Shown here piece after piece: positions 18,050-26,197 of a stretch of DNA of 64,000 bases (positions within the stretch are counted from its first letter, which is position 1; each line of letters opens with the position of its first letter). This DNA comes from an uncultured Spirochaetaceae bacterium (GTDB taxonomy: Bacteria > Spirochaetota > Spirochaetia > Treponematales > Treponemataceae). The stretch is taken from the NCBI GenBank assembly GCA_902802305.1, contig CADCLG010000002.1, positions 1 to 64,000 of the forward strand, read 5' to 3'. A model generated the notes under the pieces. The model was not told the origin of the DNA and made no database searches. It saw only the letters and a list, made by a program, of their open reading frames with translations. The position numbers and the translations under genes were made by a program.

Positions 18050-19554
18050 ACATTTTTCCTCGTCTTTATCTTAAATATAATTCCCATCACCTGAATTGCT
18101 ATCAGAGGCATCATAGCAACCAAGGCAATCACACCAAAAGAGCCAACTCCAGCAGCGCTGTTGCTTCCAACCCCAAGAGTAAATGAAAGTACAAAAGTTG
18201 AAGTCAAAGGCCCTGAAGCAACACCGCCGGAATCAAAGGCAATTCCCGAAAATAAGGATGGACAGAAAATCATAAGAAGAAGGGAAATTATATATCCGGG
18301 AATTAAAATCCATTTTATATTAAAACCAGCTACAGAACGCCATAAAGACAAACCTATAGCAATTGAAGTTCCAATAGACAAAAAGATAAGAAGGATTTTT
18401 CTTTTGATTGTACCGCCCGAAACATGTTCAACCTGTTCGCTTAAAACCCAAACAGCTGGTTCTGCGCAGACTATTATTGCCCCTAAAATCAAACCGGTTC
18501 CTATCAAAAGAAGATACCAGATACCGCCCTTAGAAATTGCAGCTTTGCCCAATTCCTGGCCAAGAGCCGCTCCTGCCTGCATAAAACCACCATTCACTCC
18601 TATCAGGAAAACGGTAAGCCCTAAAAAAGCGTAAAGAAATCCAATAATCAGCCTTACAACTTGTCTTGAAGTCATTTTTAAAAGCCAGAGCTGAAAAATC
18701 ACAAAAAGAGCAAAGAGAGGTGCGATTGAAAGAAGGACTTCTTTTAATACCAAAGGCGTAATACTTAAAAAGGGAAAAAAAATCCTGCTGAAAAGACCTT
18801 TTTCTGCCAGAACTGCTGCCTGTTGCAATTCATTTGCTGAATTAAGACTACTTCCGGCAGTATGTAAAAAACCACCCTTTTGCAGGATGATTGAATAAAT
18901 CAAAACCGCCATTACCGGGCCTACAGAAGCAACACCTGTCAGACCAAAGCTACCGTCGTTATCTGAACGAACAGCAGAAACACCGAGTCCCAATGCGAGA
19001 ATAAAAGGAACGGTCATAGGGCCTGTAGTCGCACCGCCGGAATCAAAGGCTATTCCAATAAAAGAATCTGGAGCAAAAATAATCAGTATAAAAAGAAGGA
19101 TATAGGCAATCAAAAAGGTAATTTTAACTGAAAAATTAATTACAATTCGCAATAACCCAAGCATTACAAAAAAAGCTACGCCGGTTGCAATTACAAAGGT
19201 AAAAAGTGTCTTATTTACTGCACTAAAAATGCCCCGTACCTGTTCACTAAAAACCTGAATATCTGGCTCGGCTGCAGTAACTATAAATCCAATAAAAAAA
19301 GAGCAAATCAGTAAAAGGGGAAGGCTGCGTTTTTTTGTTAATTCTGCACCACAACGTTCCCCCATTGGTTGAATACCCAAATCAACGCCAAGAAGAAAAA
19401 CCGTAAGCCCTAAAATTAAAAAAATACCGCCAAAAATAAAGCGGAGTAAGAGGATTTTATCTAAAGGAACGACAGTTAATCCCAGCAAAAGAACAATTGC
19501 CATTACGGGAAGAACTGAGATTACGGTTTCTTTGAGTTTTGCTAAAATATTCAC
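18046..19554 (-). CDS. DUF1538 family membrane protein (internally duplicated)
   Basis: A 502-residue integral membrane protein with about 12-14 helices and two homologous halves. Each half contains a FDSGG.x.GP(M/L)T segment followed by a glycine-rich helix, and each starts with an LTVFLxGV(D/N) segment, the hallmark of DUF1538. The substrate is unknown; the inverted or tandem repeat layout is like a transporter. The start is a GTG at 19554 with GAGG 7 nt upstream. The PII-like gene overlaps its 3' end, so the two form an operon. Confidence 0.85.
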   Translation of the reverse strand: MNILAKLKETVISVLPVMAIVLLLGLTVVPLDKILLLRFIFGGIFLILGLTVFLLGVDLGIQPMGERCGAELTKKRSLPLLLICSFFIGFIVTAAEPDIQVFSEQVRGIFSAVNKTLFTFVIATGVAFFVMLGLLRIVINFSVKITFLIAYILLFILIIFAPDSFIGIAFDSGGATTGPMTVPFILALGLGVSAVRSDNDGSFGLTGVASVGPVMAVLIYSIILQKGGFLHTAGSSLNSANELQQAAVLAEKGLFSRIFFPFLSITPLVLKEVLLSIAPLFALFVIFQLWLLKMTSRQVVRLIIGFLYAFLGLTVFLIGVNGGFMQAGAALGQELGKAAISKGGIWYLLLIGTGLILGAIIVCAEPAVWVLSEQVEHVSGGTIKRKILLIFLSIGTSIAIGLSLWRSVAGFNIKWILIPGYIISLLLMIFCPSLFSGIAFDSGGVASGPLTSTFVLSFTLGVGSNSAAGVGSFGVIALVAMMPLIAIQVMGIIFKIKTRKNV

Positions 19555-19676
19555 AGATAAACCTCAAAATCAATTTAAAATTCTACTTTAAAAAACTGAT
19601 ATAATGATATAATAACTATAACAAATAAACCTCATTTTGAAAAATGAATTAATCCAATTAATCCAATTATCTTTCG

Positions 19677-19705
19677 TTGATAAATCGATATATATCTGTT
19701 AAAAT
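19677..19705 (+). promoter_or_regulatory. Leaderless-type promoter of the five-gene operon at 19.7-24.4 kb
   Basis: TTGATA (19677-19682), a 17-bp spacer and TAAAAT (19700-19705) stand 8 nt before the ATG at 19714. There is no ribosome-binding site. Confidence 0.7.
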
Positions 19706-19713
19706 ATTTATCT

Positions 19714-21300
19714 ATGGGTCTTTTTCAGGGTATTACAGACTTCTTTGAATCTATTTTTAAAAGGTCATCACCAGAAGTACAAAAAAAACAGCAGATTAAA
19801 AAACTCGATGCAGAAATCAGAACCTTTGAACCTGTCATTTACCGCAATGGTAATTTGCAGCCTAATTTTGGTGAGGCTCTTTTTGCCCTTTATAAAAACA
19901 CAAAACCCCTGAATGATTTATTTCTTGTAACAGTAAGCAATTTTGATATGCAGCGACAGCACAGGTTTGAATCACAACTGATAATAACTGCATATTCACC
20001 AGAATATATTGCCATATTAGATTCACTTTCCTTTGAAAGCCGAAAAGAAGAAGTTCTAGCCGAAACTTCCAATGTTGACAGGGTTTATATCCGCCAGCGA
20101 AATCAGATGGAAAGACTTTTAAAAGAACTTAATTCTGACGGTTTTAAAAGAATGGACAAGGATATTCTTGATTTACGTCAGCTTGTTGATTTTTGTAAAA
20201 TCAGTTTTGTTCCTATCCTTCAGATTTTTGATTTGAATTTTACAGTATTGAATCCAGCATATAAGCCGGTTTATTCAGAAGTTCCTGTAAACAAAGCAGT
20301 TAACCTTCTGGAAGATTTATATTATCAGATTGCAGGCATGAGGATTACAACTTCGGTTGCAGATGAAGTTCTCGCCCTTGCTCAATTGCGAAAAGGACAT
20401 CCACTTACAGAAGCAGAAAGCAAGGCTTACATGTCAAACCTAAAAAAAATCAATTATGTAATTACAAGAATCCTCACGCCAGACCATATCAAAGCTTTAA
20501 TCCGTTATGCCCGACAGGACTTAGTGTATGAGCCCCAAGTGGCCAGCTACACGGGTTCGCCAAGGCAGGAATTTGCAAATCTTTTCCAGTCACGCTTTGA
20601 CGCCGATGAGCAGCGTATAAAATCAGAAATACAAGATGAACGCATAAGCAGCGATGTTGCCGCACTTTTCAAGGATATAAAAATAGAAGATTTGTACGGT
20701 TATAATACACAGGAAAATTCTGTGCTACAGTCAAACACTTCTATGTCCTTTATGTGGATTCTTCCCCTTAGAGTGCTTAAAACCTTCCTTAAATTCTTTA
20801 TTTCTGACCCGATTAAGAGCCTCTTGAACGATATTGTTATTGAAGGCTTCTTTAACAATCCGGCTTACAAATCAGATTTTTCAACAACAGTTTATGCAGT
20901 TTTAAATGCCTTTACCGAAATTCAAGATTTTGAAGATACTTTTCACGATGGACAGCAAAACAGCATAGCCGTAATGAGAAGTTATATAAAAGACAGTCAT
21001 AAAGATAAGGATTTCTACCGAAAATTAGAGAAGATGGTTTTAGTCGCTAATAATGAGGCGCATAGAATTATACAGACTGTAACAGGAACCTTGACCACCC
21101 TGTATAAGGATATTGGAGAATTACTTGCGGATGCGAGAAAACCTTCAAGCGAGATTATTTCAAATCTGAAAGTTCTGATGATGTCTTCCAGAAACAAGGA
21201 AAATACCAATATTCTGGAAGAACAGTTCCCGGATTGGAAGATATTTTTTGAAATAATGAAAAACTATGTTATTATAAATAATAGCGAGATAAAGGGATGA
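19714..21300 (+). CDS. Conserved-looking helical cytosolic protein, unknown
   Basis: This 528-residue protein has no signal peptide and no recognised domain. It is largely alpha-helical, rich in charged residues, with one moderately hydrophobic segment near 345-370 (MSFMWILPLRVLKTFLKFFI). It may belong to an uncharacterised spirochaete-restricted family; I cannot name it with confidence. It heads an operon and overlaps the diguanylate cyclase gene by 4 nt (ATGA), suggesting translational coupling and a link to that signalling protein. Confidence 0.65.
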   Translation: MGLFQGITDFFESIFKRSSPEVQKKQQIKKLDAEIRTFEPVIYRNGNLQPNFGEALFALYKNTKPLNDLFLVTVSNFDMQRQHRFESQLIITAYSPEYIAILDSLSFESRKEEVLAETSNVDRVYIRQRNQMERLLKELNSDGFKRMDKDILDLRQLVDFCKISFVPILQIFDLNFTVLNPAYKPVYSEVPVNKAVNLLEDLYYQIAGMRITTSVADEVLALAQLRKGHPLTEAESKAYMSNLKKINYVITRILTPDHIKALIRYARQDLVYEPQVASYTGSPRQEFANLFQSRFDADEQRIKSEIQDERISSDVAALFKDIKIEDLYGYNTQENSVLQSNTSMSFMWILPLRVLKTFLKFFISDPIKSLLNDIVIEGFFNNPAYKSDFSTTVYAVLNAFTEIQDFEDTFHDGQQNSIAVMRSYIKDSHKDKDFYRKLEKMVLVANNEAHRIIQTVTGTLTTLYKDIGELLADARKPSSEIISNLKVLMMSSRNKENTNILEEQFPDWKIFFEIMKNYVIINNSEIKG

Positions 21301-22451
21301 GTGAGTCAAGTCCAAAATCAGGTCCAAAAGTAAAAAAAACTGTTCCTCAAGAAGAAGGTCAATCAACTAATGAGCAGTTTGCAAATGACCAGGCTGTTAT
21401 TGAACAGGTTATGCAATATGAAAAAAGAATTTACGATTTAGGGCAGATGCTCGATATTGCTAAATCTTTTTGTTCAACCCTGGATTTTAGCAAGCTTCTT
21501 GAATCAATAGTTTATATCTGCATGGCTCAAATGCATGTTCTTGGTGCACAAATTTTTGTTCTTGATATGATAGAAAATCAAAACTTCTATCTCGAAACTG
21601 CAAAAGTCTTAGAAAACGAAAAAAAGCTTTCTATTCCTGTTAATTCCCTTTTAGCTTCTAAACTTCTTGAATTACAAAAACCAGTTACAATAGAAGAATT
21701 AAAGGCAACAATTGGCGATGATGAATGTCTTGAAATCTTAAAATCTCTTTGCCCAACCCTGGTAGTACCTTTAATTCAAAAAAAGCATTTAAATGGTCTT
21801 TTGATTTTACAGGAACGTATTGCGATTGATGATGACACTTCTTATTCTGAATACGAGCAGAATCAGATTATGTCCATAGCTTCTTTAGCTTCTGTCGCTA
21901 TAAACAATGCTAATCTCTTACAGATGTCGTCAACTGATATGATGACCCATTTAAAATTAAAATATTTCTTCTTCAATGTACTTACAGAAGCAATAGATAA
22001 CGCAATCCTTCAGGAAAAGAGCATTGCCGTCCTTATGTTTGATATCGACTTTTTCAAAAAATTCAACGATGCGTACGGTCACGAATGTGGAGATTTTGTT
22101 CTTACCGAAGTTGCCAATTTAATTAAGAACAACCTGAGAGATTCGGATGTAGCAAGTCGCTATGGTGGAGAAGAGTTTACCGCCCTGCTTTATCAGACTA
22201 AAAAAACAGAAGCAATGAGAGTTGCAAAAAGAATAAAGACAACTATCGAAAATCATGATTTTATATATGGTAATAAGCATCTTCACGTTACAATTTCCTG
22301 TGGTGTTTCTGTTTTTGATGCAAAAGTTAATAAAATTATCACACCGAATATTCTTGTAGATCAGGCTGATAAAGCCCTCTATGTTTCAAAAAATACAGGT
22401 AGAAATAAGGTTTCTTTTTACACACCCAGTGGAAAGAAAAAATCAAAATGA
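21297..22451 (+). CDS. GAF-GGDEF diguanylate cyclase
   Basis: In this 384-residue protein an N-terminal polar stretch and a helix (30-60) lead into a GAF domain (about 60-205) and a GGDEF domain (210-375). The active-site loop is GGEEF at 290-294, which is catalytically competent in known enzymes. An RxxD inhibitory site (RDSD, 281-284) lies exactly five residues before it, predicting product feedback. FDIDFFKKFNDAYGHECGD holds the metal and substrate residues. It should make cyclic di-GMP in response to a small molecule bound by GAF. It overlaps the preceding and following genes by 4 nt each. Confidence 0.9.
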   Translation: MSESSPKSGPKVKKTVPQEEGQSTNEQFANDQAVIEQVMQYEKRIYDLGQMLDIAKSFCSTLDFSKLLESIVYICMAQMHVLGAQIFVLDMIENQNFYLETAKVLENEKKLSIPVNSLLASKLLELQKPVTIEELKATIGDDECLEILKSLCPTLVVPLIQKKHLNGLLILQERIAIDDDTSYSEYEQNQIMSIASLASVAINNANLLQMSSTDMMTHLKLKYFFFNVLTEAIDNAILQEKSIAVLMFDIDFFKKFNDAYGHECGDFVLTEVANLIKNNLRDSDVASRYGGEEFTALLYQTKKTEAMRVAKRIKTTIENHDFIYGNKHLHVTISCGVSVFDAKVNKIITPNILVDQADKALYVSKNTGRNKVSFYTPSGKKKSK

Positions 22452-23131
22452 ATAAACCAGTTTTTTTTCGTCGCCCATTTAAATATACTTTTTTTAATGC
22501 AACATTAATTCTTGTGGCAATTAATATTGTTGTTTTTTTCCTGACCAATTTTAATCGAAGCCTACAATACGCCTTGTCGCTGAACGTTTACTACGTTATC
22601 AACTACAAAATGTTCTGGCAGTTTTTTACATATATGTTTGTACATGGTGGTTTTACCCATCTTTTTTTCAATATGTTTGGTCTGATGATTTTTGGACTAT
22701 CAGTTGAAAGGGTAATTGGCTCAAAAGAGTTCCTGCTTTTTTATCTTTTATGCGGTCTGCTTTCCGGCTTATTTTCTTTTATAGTTTATTATTTTACCGG
22801 CTCTGTCCGTGTTATGCTCATGGGTGCTAGTGGAGCAATTTATTCAGTTCTCTTTGCCTATGCTGTTTGCTTCCCTAATTCACGAGTTTTTATCTGGGGA
22901 ATCCTTCCAATCCGTTCTCCAATTCTTGTTTTAATATACGCAATCATTGAACTTGCAGAACAGTTATTCACATATTCAAACGTTGCTCACCTGACTCATC
23001 TTTTTGGATTTGTTGCAGCCTTTCTTTATTTTGTAATCCGAATGGGAATTAATCCGATAAAAGTATGGAAAGGCGTTCTTAAAAAAGAAAAACCAAATCG
23101 AGAACAATTTGAGAATAATGAGGAAGAATAA
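22448..23131 (+). CDS. Rhomboid-family intramembrane serine protease
   Basis: A 227-residue protein with about six transmembrane helices. The family signatures are present: HGGFTHLFFNMFGL in loop 1/helix 2, the catalytic serine Ser128 in MGASGAIYS, and histidines 181/184 in AHLTHLFGF for the catalytic base. It cleaves transmembrane segments of unknown substrates. The gene overlaps the diguanylate cyclase by 4 nt, and the next gene begins directly after its stop. Cotranscription with two secreted proteins makes those possible substrates, but this is speculation. Confidence 0.88.
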   Translation: MNKPVFFRRPFKYTFFNATLILVAINIVVFFLTNFNRSLQYALSLNVYYVINYKMFWQFFTYMFVHGGFTHLFFNMFGLMIFGLSVERVIGSKEFLLFYLLCGLLSGLFSFIVYYFTGSVRVMLMGASGAIYSVLFAYAVCFPNSRVFIWGILPIRSPILVLIYAIIELAEQLFTYSNVAHLTHLFGFVAAFLYFVIRMGINPIKVWKGVLKKEKPNREQFENNEEE

Positions 23132-23986
23132 TTGGATAAAAATCATTCAGTTTTGAGTAGAAAAAATCTATCTGCGTGTAAAAAATCTCTATCTGCATGT
23201 AGAAAAAATCTGTTTAACGCCAAAGAAACAATACCTCACAAAAAGCTCGTACTTCTTCAGGTTTTATTCTTTATCCCGATGATTTCTCTTTTTGCTCAAA
23301 CTCCGTCTTTTGTAGAAAAAATCAGGATTCAGCTTTGGGGTGATTTAGACGTTTATCCTGAATACGCAGCTGAGTTTGCACAATCCGAAGAATCTGACGA
23401 ATATAAAGAATATGAAGGAACTGAAAAATCCAAATCAAGAGGAAAAAACGGCATTTTTGATTATCCAATCAATCAAATAAAAGATACAGCACCATTTTTA
23501 ATAAACGGAATGCTCTATGGCTGGGATTTTATTTACACACCTTCTGATAAAGCCCGCGGTGTGGAAGAATATTTTGAGTTTATAGAAAGAGAACCTTCTT
23601 CCCTGATAAAAAATCAGATTGTCTATTCGTCACCTCTTGTGGAAATAGAAAAAAATCAATTTTCATGCTGGTGTGAATATGTTCGTACAAAAGCACAAAT
23701 CCAAAATTATAAAATGTGGTCAACAATAACAAATCCAGTATTAAGGGCAAGAGGATATGGTCCAGTTGAACTTGGATTTGAAGGAATAAAGCTTGCTGCC
23801 CAGGATGCAATAAAAAGTGCAGTCCGTGAATATTATCGCGGTAAAATAAAAAATAAACCCAAGGAAATTACAGGTTCCGTTTTAATTCGCTCAGAACCAC
23901 TTTTAGGAATTGATGCAGGACGATATGCAATAAATCTTGATTTTTTCTTAGAATGCGGTAGAATAAAAGAGTATTCTTCTTTCTGA
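23132..23986 (+). CDS. Secreted protein with repeated N-terminal heptads, unknown
   Basis: A 284-residue frame beginning with a TTG directly after the rhomboid stop, with GAGGAAG just upstream. The N-terminus has three heptads (RKNLSAC, KKSLSAC, RKNLFNA) before a hydrophobic signal segment (LVLLQVLFFIPMISLFAQ, ending near residue 56). An unusually long charged region thus precedes the signal peptide, and the true start could be the in-frame TTG at 23153. The mature part is acidic then basic, without a recognised domain. It is probably periplasmic. Confidence 0.65.
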   Translation: MDKNHSVLSRKNLSACKKSLSACRKNLFNAKETIPHKKLVLLQVLFFIPMISLFAQTPSFVEKIRIQLWGDLDVYPEYAAEFAQSEESDEYKEYEGTEKSKSRGKNGIFDYPINQIKDTAPFLINGMLYGWDFIYTPSDKARGVEEYFEFIEREPSSLIKNQIVYSSPLVEIEKNQFSCWCEYVRTKAQIQNYKMWSTITNPVLRARGYGPVELGFEGIKLAAQDAIKSAVREYYRGKIKNKPKEITGSVLIRSEPLLGIDAGRYAINLDFFLECGRIKEYSSF

Positions 23987-23998
23987 TTGGAGGCAACA

Positions 23999-24412
23999 AT
24001 GAAAAAAATAATTCTTGCAATATTGATATCAATTACAATAGGATTTGGAGTTTTTGCACAAGGAGTTTCTGGCACAAATAGTGATATATACGATGCAGAA
24101 ACTTTTGAAGCAGAAAAGACAACAACCCAGATAATTATTCCAAGCGAGCAGCATACAGTTGACCAGACAGCTACTGTTAAAATTGAATACATGCCTATGT
24201 ATGATGAAGCTCGTATTTATTACGAATGTATGTATGTAACTTATGATCGTGGTGAAGCAATGAACACTGTACTTGAAGTCCTTGCTGATTTCCAGATTGA
24301 ACACAAATACATTGGTTATAAATATTTGCGTGATGACAAAGAAAAATATTTCAAAGATGATAGAAACCGCCGAAAGGCCCAGTATATTTCCTATGTAAAA
24401 TTTACCAGATAG
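23999..24412 (+). CDS. Small secreted protein, unknown
   Basis: A 137-residue protein starting at the ATG at 23999, which has GGAGG 5 nt upstream; an in-frame TTG further up includes that site and is unlikely. The signal peptide is MKKIILAILISITIGFGVFAQ. The mature protein has a Thr-rich start and a basic, Tyr-rich end (YKYLRDDKEKYFKDDRNRRK). No family recognised. It is the last gene of the operon, followed by a strong terminator. Confidence 0.7.
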   Translation: MKKIILAILISITIGFGVFAQGVSGTNSDIYDAETFEAEKTTTQIIIPSEQHTVDQTATVKIEYMPMYDEARIYYECMYVTYDRGEAMNTVLEVLADFQIEHKYIGYKYLRDDKEKYFKDDRNRRKAQYISYVKFTR

Positions 24413-24445
24413 GTATTCTTATTTTATTTGAAATATGGTATCATA

Positions 24446-24480
24446 AAGCCGACAGTCTAAGCTGTCGGCTTATTTTTTTT
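24446..24480 (+). terminator. Strong Rho-independent terminator ending the 19.7-24.4 kb operon
   Basis: A 10-bp perfect GC-rich stem (24446-24455 with 24462-24471), a 6-nt loop, then A and eight T. Confidence 0.95.
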
Positions 24481-24496
24481 ATAAGGAGATAAACCT

Positions 24497-24521
24497 AAAA
24501 AATTGCTTTCGTAATTTTTTT
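24497..24521 (+). promoter_or_regulatory. AT-only hairpin in the pheS leader
   Basis: AAAAAATT (24497-24504) pairs with AATTTTTT (24513-24520) and is followed by another T, 14 nt before the pheS ATG. A purine-rich AAGGAG (24483-24488) lies upstream without any start codon at a suitable distance. It could be a weak attenuator, but the stem has no G-C pair. Confidence 0.3.
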
Positions 24522-24534
24522 ATCGGGCTGCAAT

Positions 24535-26091
24535 ATGGAAGTAAAAAATATTATAAAGAATCTTCATCCTCTTGAAATCAAAGTTTTGCTCAAATATTCG
24601 GGCAATGATGAACTTACATCAGAAAAACTCCAGAAAGAGCTGGAATACAAAGAAGGTCATGCCAATCAGGCTTTTTCATGGCTTTCTGGAAAGGAACTCT
24701 TAAAAGAAGTTCGACGTACTCCACATACATATTTTGAAATTACAGAAATGGGCCGCAAGCTGGCAGAAACTGGTACTGTAGAAGAGCGCATGGTAAACTT
24801 CCTTAAAGAAAAGGGCGCTCACACAATGCCGGAAATTGCTGCTGGAATCGGTCTTGAACAGAAGGACGTTGGTTCTGCTTTTGGACCTCTTGTAAAAGAC
24901 GGCGTTCTCAAAATGAATGCAGAAAAGAAAGTAGAATACACAGGAGCATCTCTTCCAGAAAGAATTAAAGCAACTATTGAGCTTGTAAAAAAAGCTTGCA
25001 AAGCAGAAGGCGGACTTCTTAATAAAGATGATTTAAGTGCTACAGAAGTTGAAGCAATGAATGGTCTTGCTAAAAAACGTGGTGCTGCAGATTCTCCTTT
25101 CAAAATGATTGAACGCGAGACAGTTTTCTACAAGCTTCAGTCTGGTTTTGAAAAAGTACGCGATGCTCTTAAAGCTGCCGGTGTAACTGGTAACGAAATC
25201 GGCGAAATCACTCCAAAAATGCTTGCTTCCGGTGATTGGAAAAATGGAACTTTCCGTGGCTATAACATTGCAATTCCACCTGCACGCATTATTCCTGGTC
25301 GCACAAATCCTTATGTCCAGTTCTTGGAAAGTGTAAAAGACAAGCTTTGTTCTCTTGGATTCCAGGAGTTTGATGGACCGCTTGTAGAAACTGAGTTCTG
25401 GAATGGTGATGCTCTCTTTATGCCTCAGTTCCATGCAGCCCGCGATATTCATGATGTATACCGCATTAAAAATCCTACACATGCAAAAGCAATTGAAGAA
25501 CCATATTTGAGCAATGTAAAAGCTGTTCACGAAAACGGAGGAAACACTGGTAGCCGCGGTTGGAATTATACATTTGATAATGAGTTCACACGCCGCCTTA
25601 TTCTTCGTTCACAGGGAACTGTTTTGTCGGCTCATCAGCTTCACAAGGCAGAAGTTCCAGGCAAGTACTTTGGTATTGCCCGCTGTTTCCGCTACGACAA
25701 GGTAGACGCAACTCATCTTTCAGACTTTTATCAGACAGAAGGAATTATTGCCGGAAATGACGTAACATTGCGCGACCTTCTTGGTATGCTTAAAATGTTT
25801 GCTACAGAAATTGCCGGAGCAGAAGAAGTTAAATACGTTCCTGGTTACTTCCCGTTCACAGAGCCTTCTATCGAAGTTCATATCAAGCACCCTGTTTTGG
25901 GCTGGTTTGAGCTTGGTGGTTCTGGTATCTTCCGTCCAGAAGTTACAAAGGCTATGGGACTTGATTGTCCTGTTCTTGCCTGGGGTATCGGTATTGACCG
26001 CATGGCTTTGATGGCTCTCGGTTTAAACGACCTTCGAGAACTCTTCTGCGAAGATATCGAGAAAGTTAGACTTAGAAAAGCAAAGTTCTAA
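24535..26091 (+). CDS. pheS: Phenylalanyl-tRNA synthetase alpha chain, archaeal/eukaryal type
   Basis: At 518 residues this is much longer than typical bacterial PheS (about 330-350). The first ~230 residues contain winged-helix-like modules (LHPLEIKVLLKYSGNDELTSEKL, ERMVNFLKEKGAHTMPEIA) characteristic of archaeal/eukaryal alpha chains. The class II core shows GPLVETEFWNGDALFMPQFHAARD, then RSQGTVLSAHQL, and the motif 2 region CFRYDKVDATHLSDFYQTEG, with GWFELGGSGIFRPEV and WGIGIDRMALM at the end. It charges tRNA-Phe with PheT, which is not adjacent. Spirochaetes are known to carry this PheRS type. No Shine-Dalgarno sequence precedes the ATG and no clear -10 is placed as in the leaderless genes. 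Confidence 0.93.
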   Translation: MEVKNIIKNLHPLEIKVLLKYSGNDELTSEKLQKELEYKEGHANQAFSWLSGKELLKEVRRTPHTYFEITEMGRKLAETGTVEERMVNFLKEKGAHTMPEIAAGIGLEQKDVGSAFGPLVKDGVLKMNAEKKVEYTGASLPERIKATIELVKKACKAEGGLLNKDDLSATEVEAMNGLAKKRGAADSPFKMIERETVFYKLQSGFEKVRDALKAAGVTGNEIGEITPKMLASGDWKNGTFRGYNIAIPPARIIPGRTNPYVQFLESVKDKLCSLGFQEFDGPLVETEFWNGDALFMPQFHAARDIHDVYRIKNPTHAKAIEEPYLSNVKAVHENGGNTGSRGWNYTFDNEFTRRLILRSQGTVLSAHQLHKAEVPGKYFGIARCFRYDKVDATHLSDFYQTEGIIAGNDVTLRDLLGMLKMFATEIAGAEEVKYVPGYFPFTEPSIEVHIKHPVLGWFELGGSGIFRPEVTKAMGLDCPVLAWGIGIDRMALMALGLNDLRELFCEDIEKVRLRKAKF

Positions 26092-26125
26092 TATAAATTG
26101 TCCGTTAAAGTGGATAAAAAACAAG

Positions 26126-26161
26126 AAAGCGATGGTTCGTTTTGAAACCATCGCTTTTTTT
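26126..26161. terminator. Bidirectional terminator between convergent pheS and glpK
   Basis: A 12-bp stem (26126-26137 with 26146-26157) and an 8-nt loop are followed by seven T on the plus strand. On the minus strand the stem ends in TTT and continues CTTGTTTTTT, so it can also end glpK transcription. Confidence 0.85.
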
Positions 26162-26197
26162 ATAATCAAAACTATATAAAGAAAACAGGAGCCTTTG

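Noticed and set aside
24521..24534. TATCGG 8 nt before the pheS ATG as another leaderless promoter
   Set aside because: Matches the -10 consensus at only three positions and has no -35 box; not included in the leaderless set.
26100..26165. GGTTCG-containing stem considered as part of a tRNA
   Set aside because: No cloverleaf can be drawn; it is a simple terminator hairpin with T-tract.
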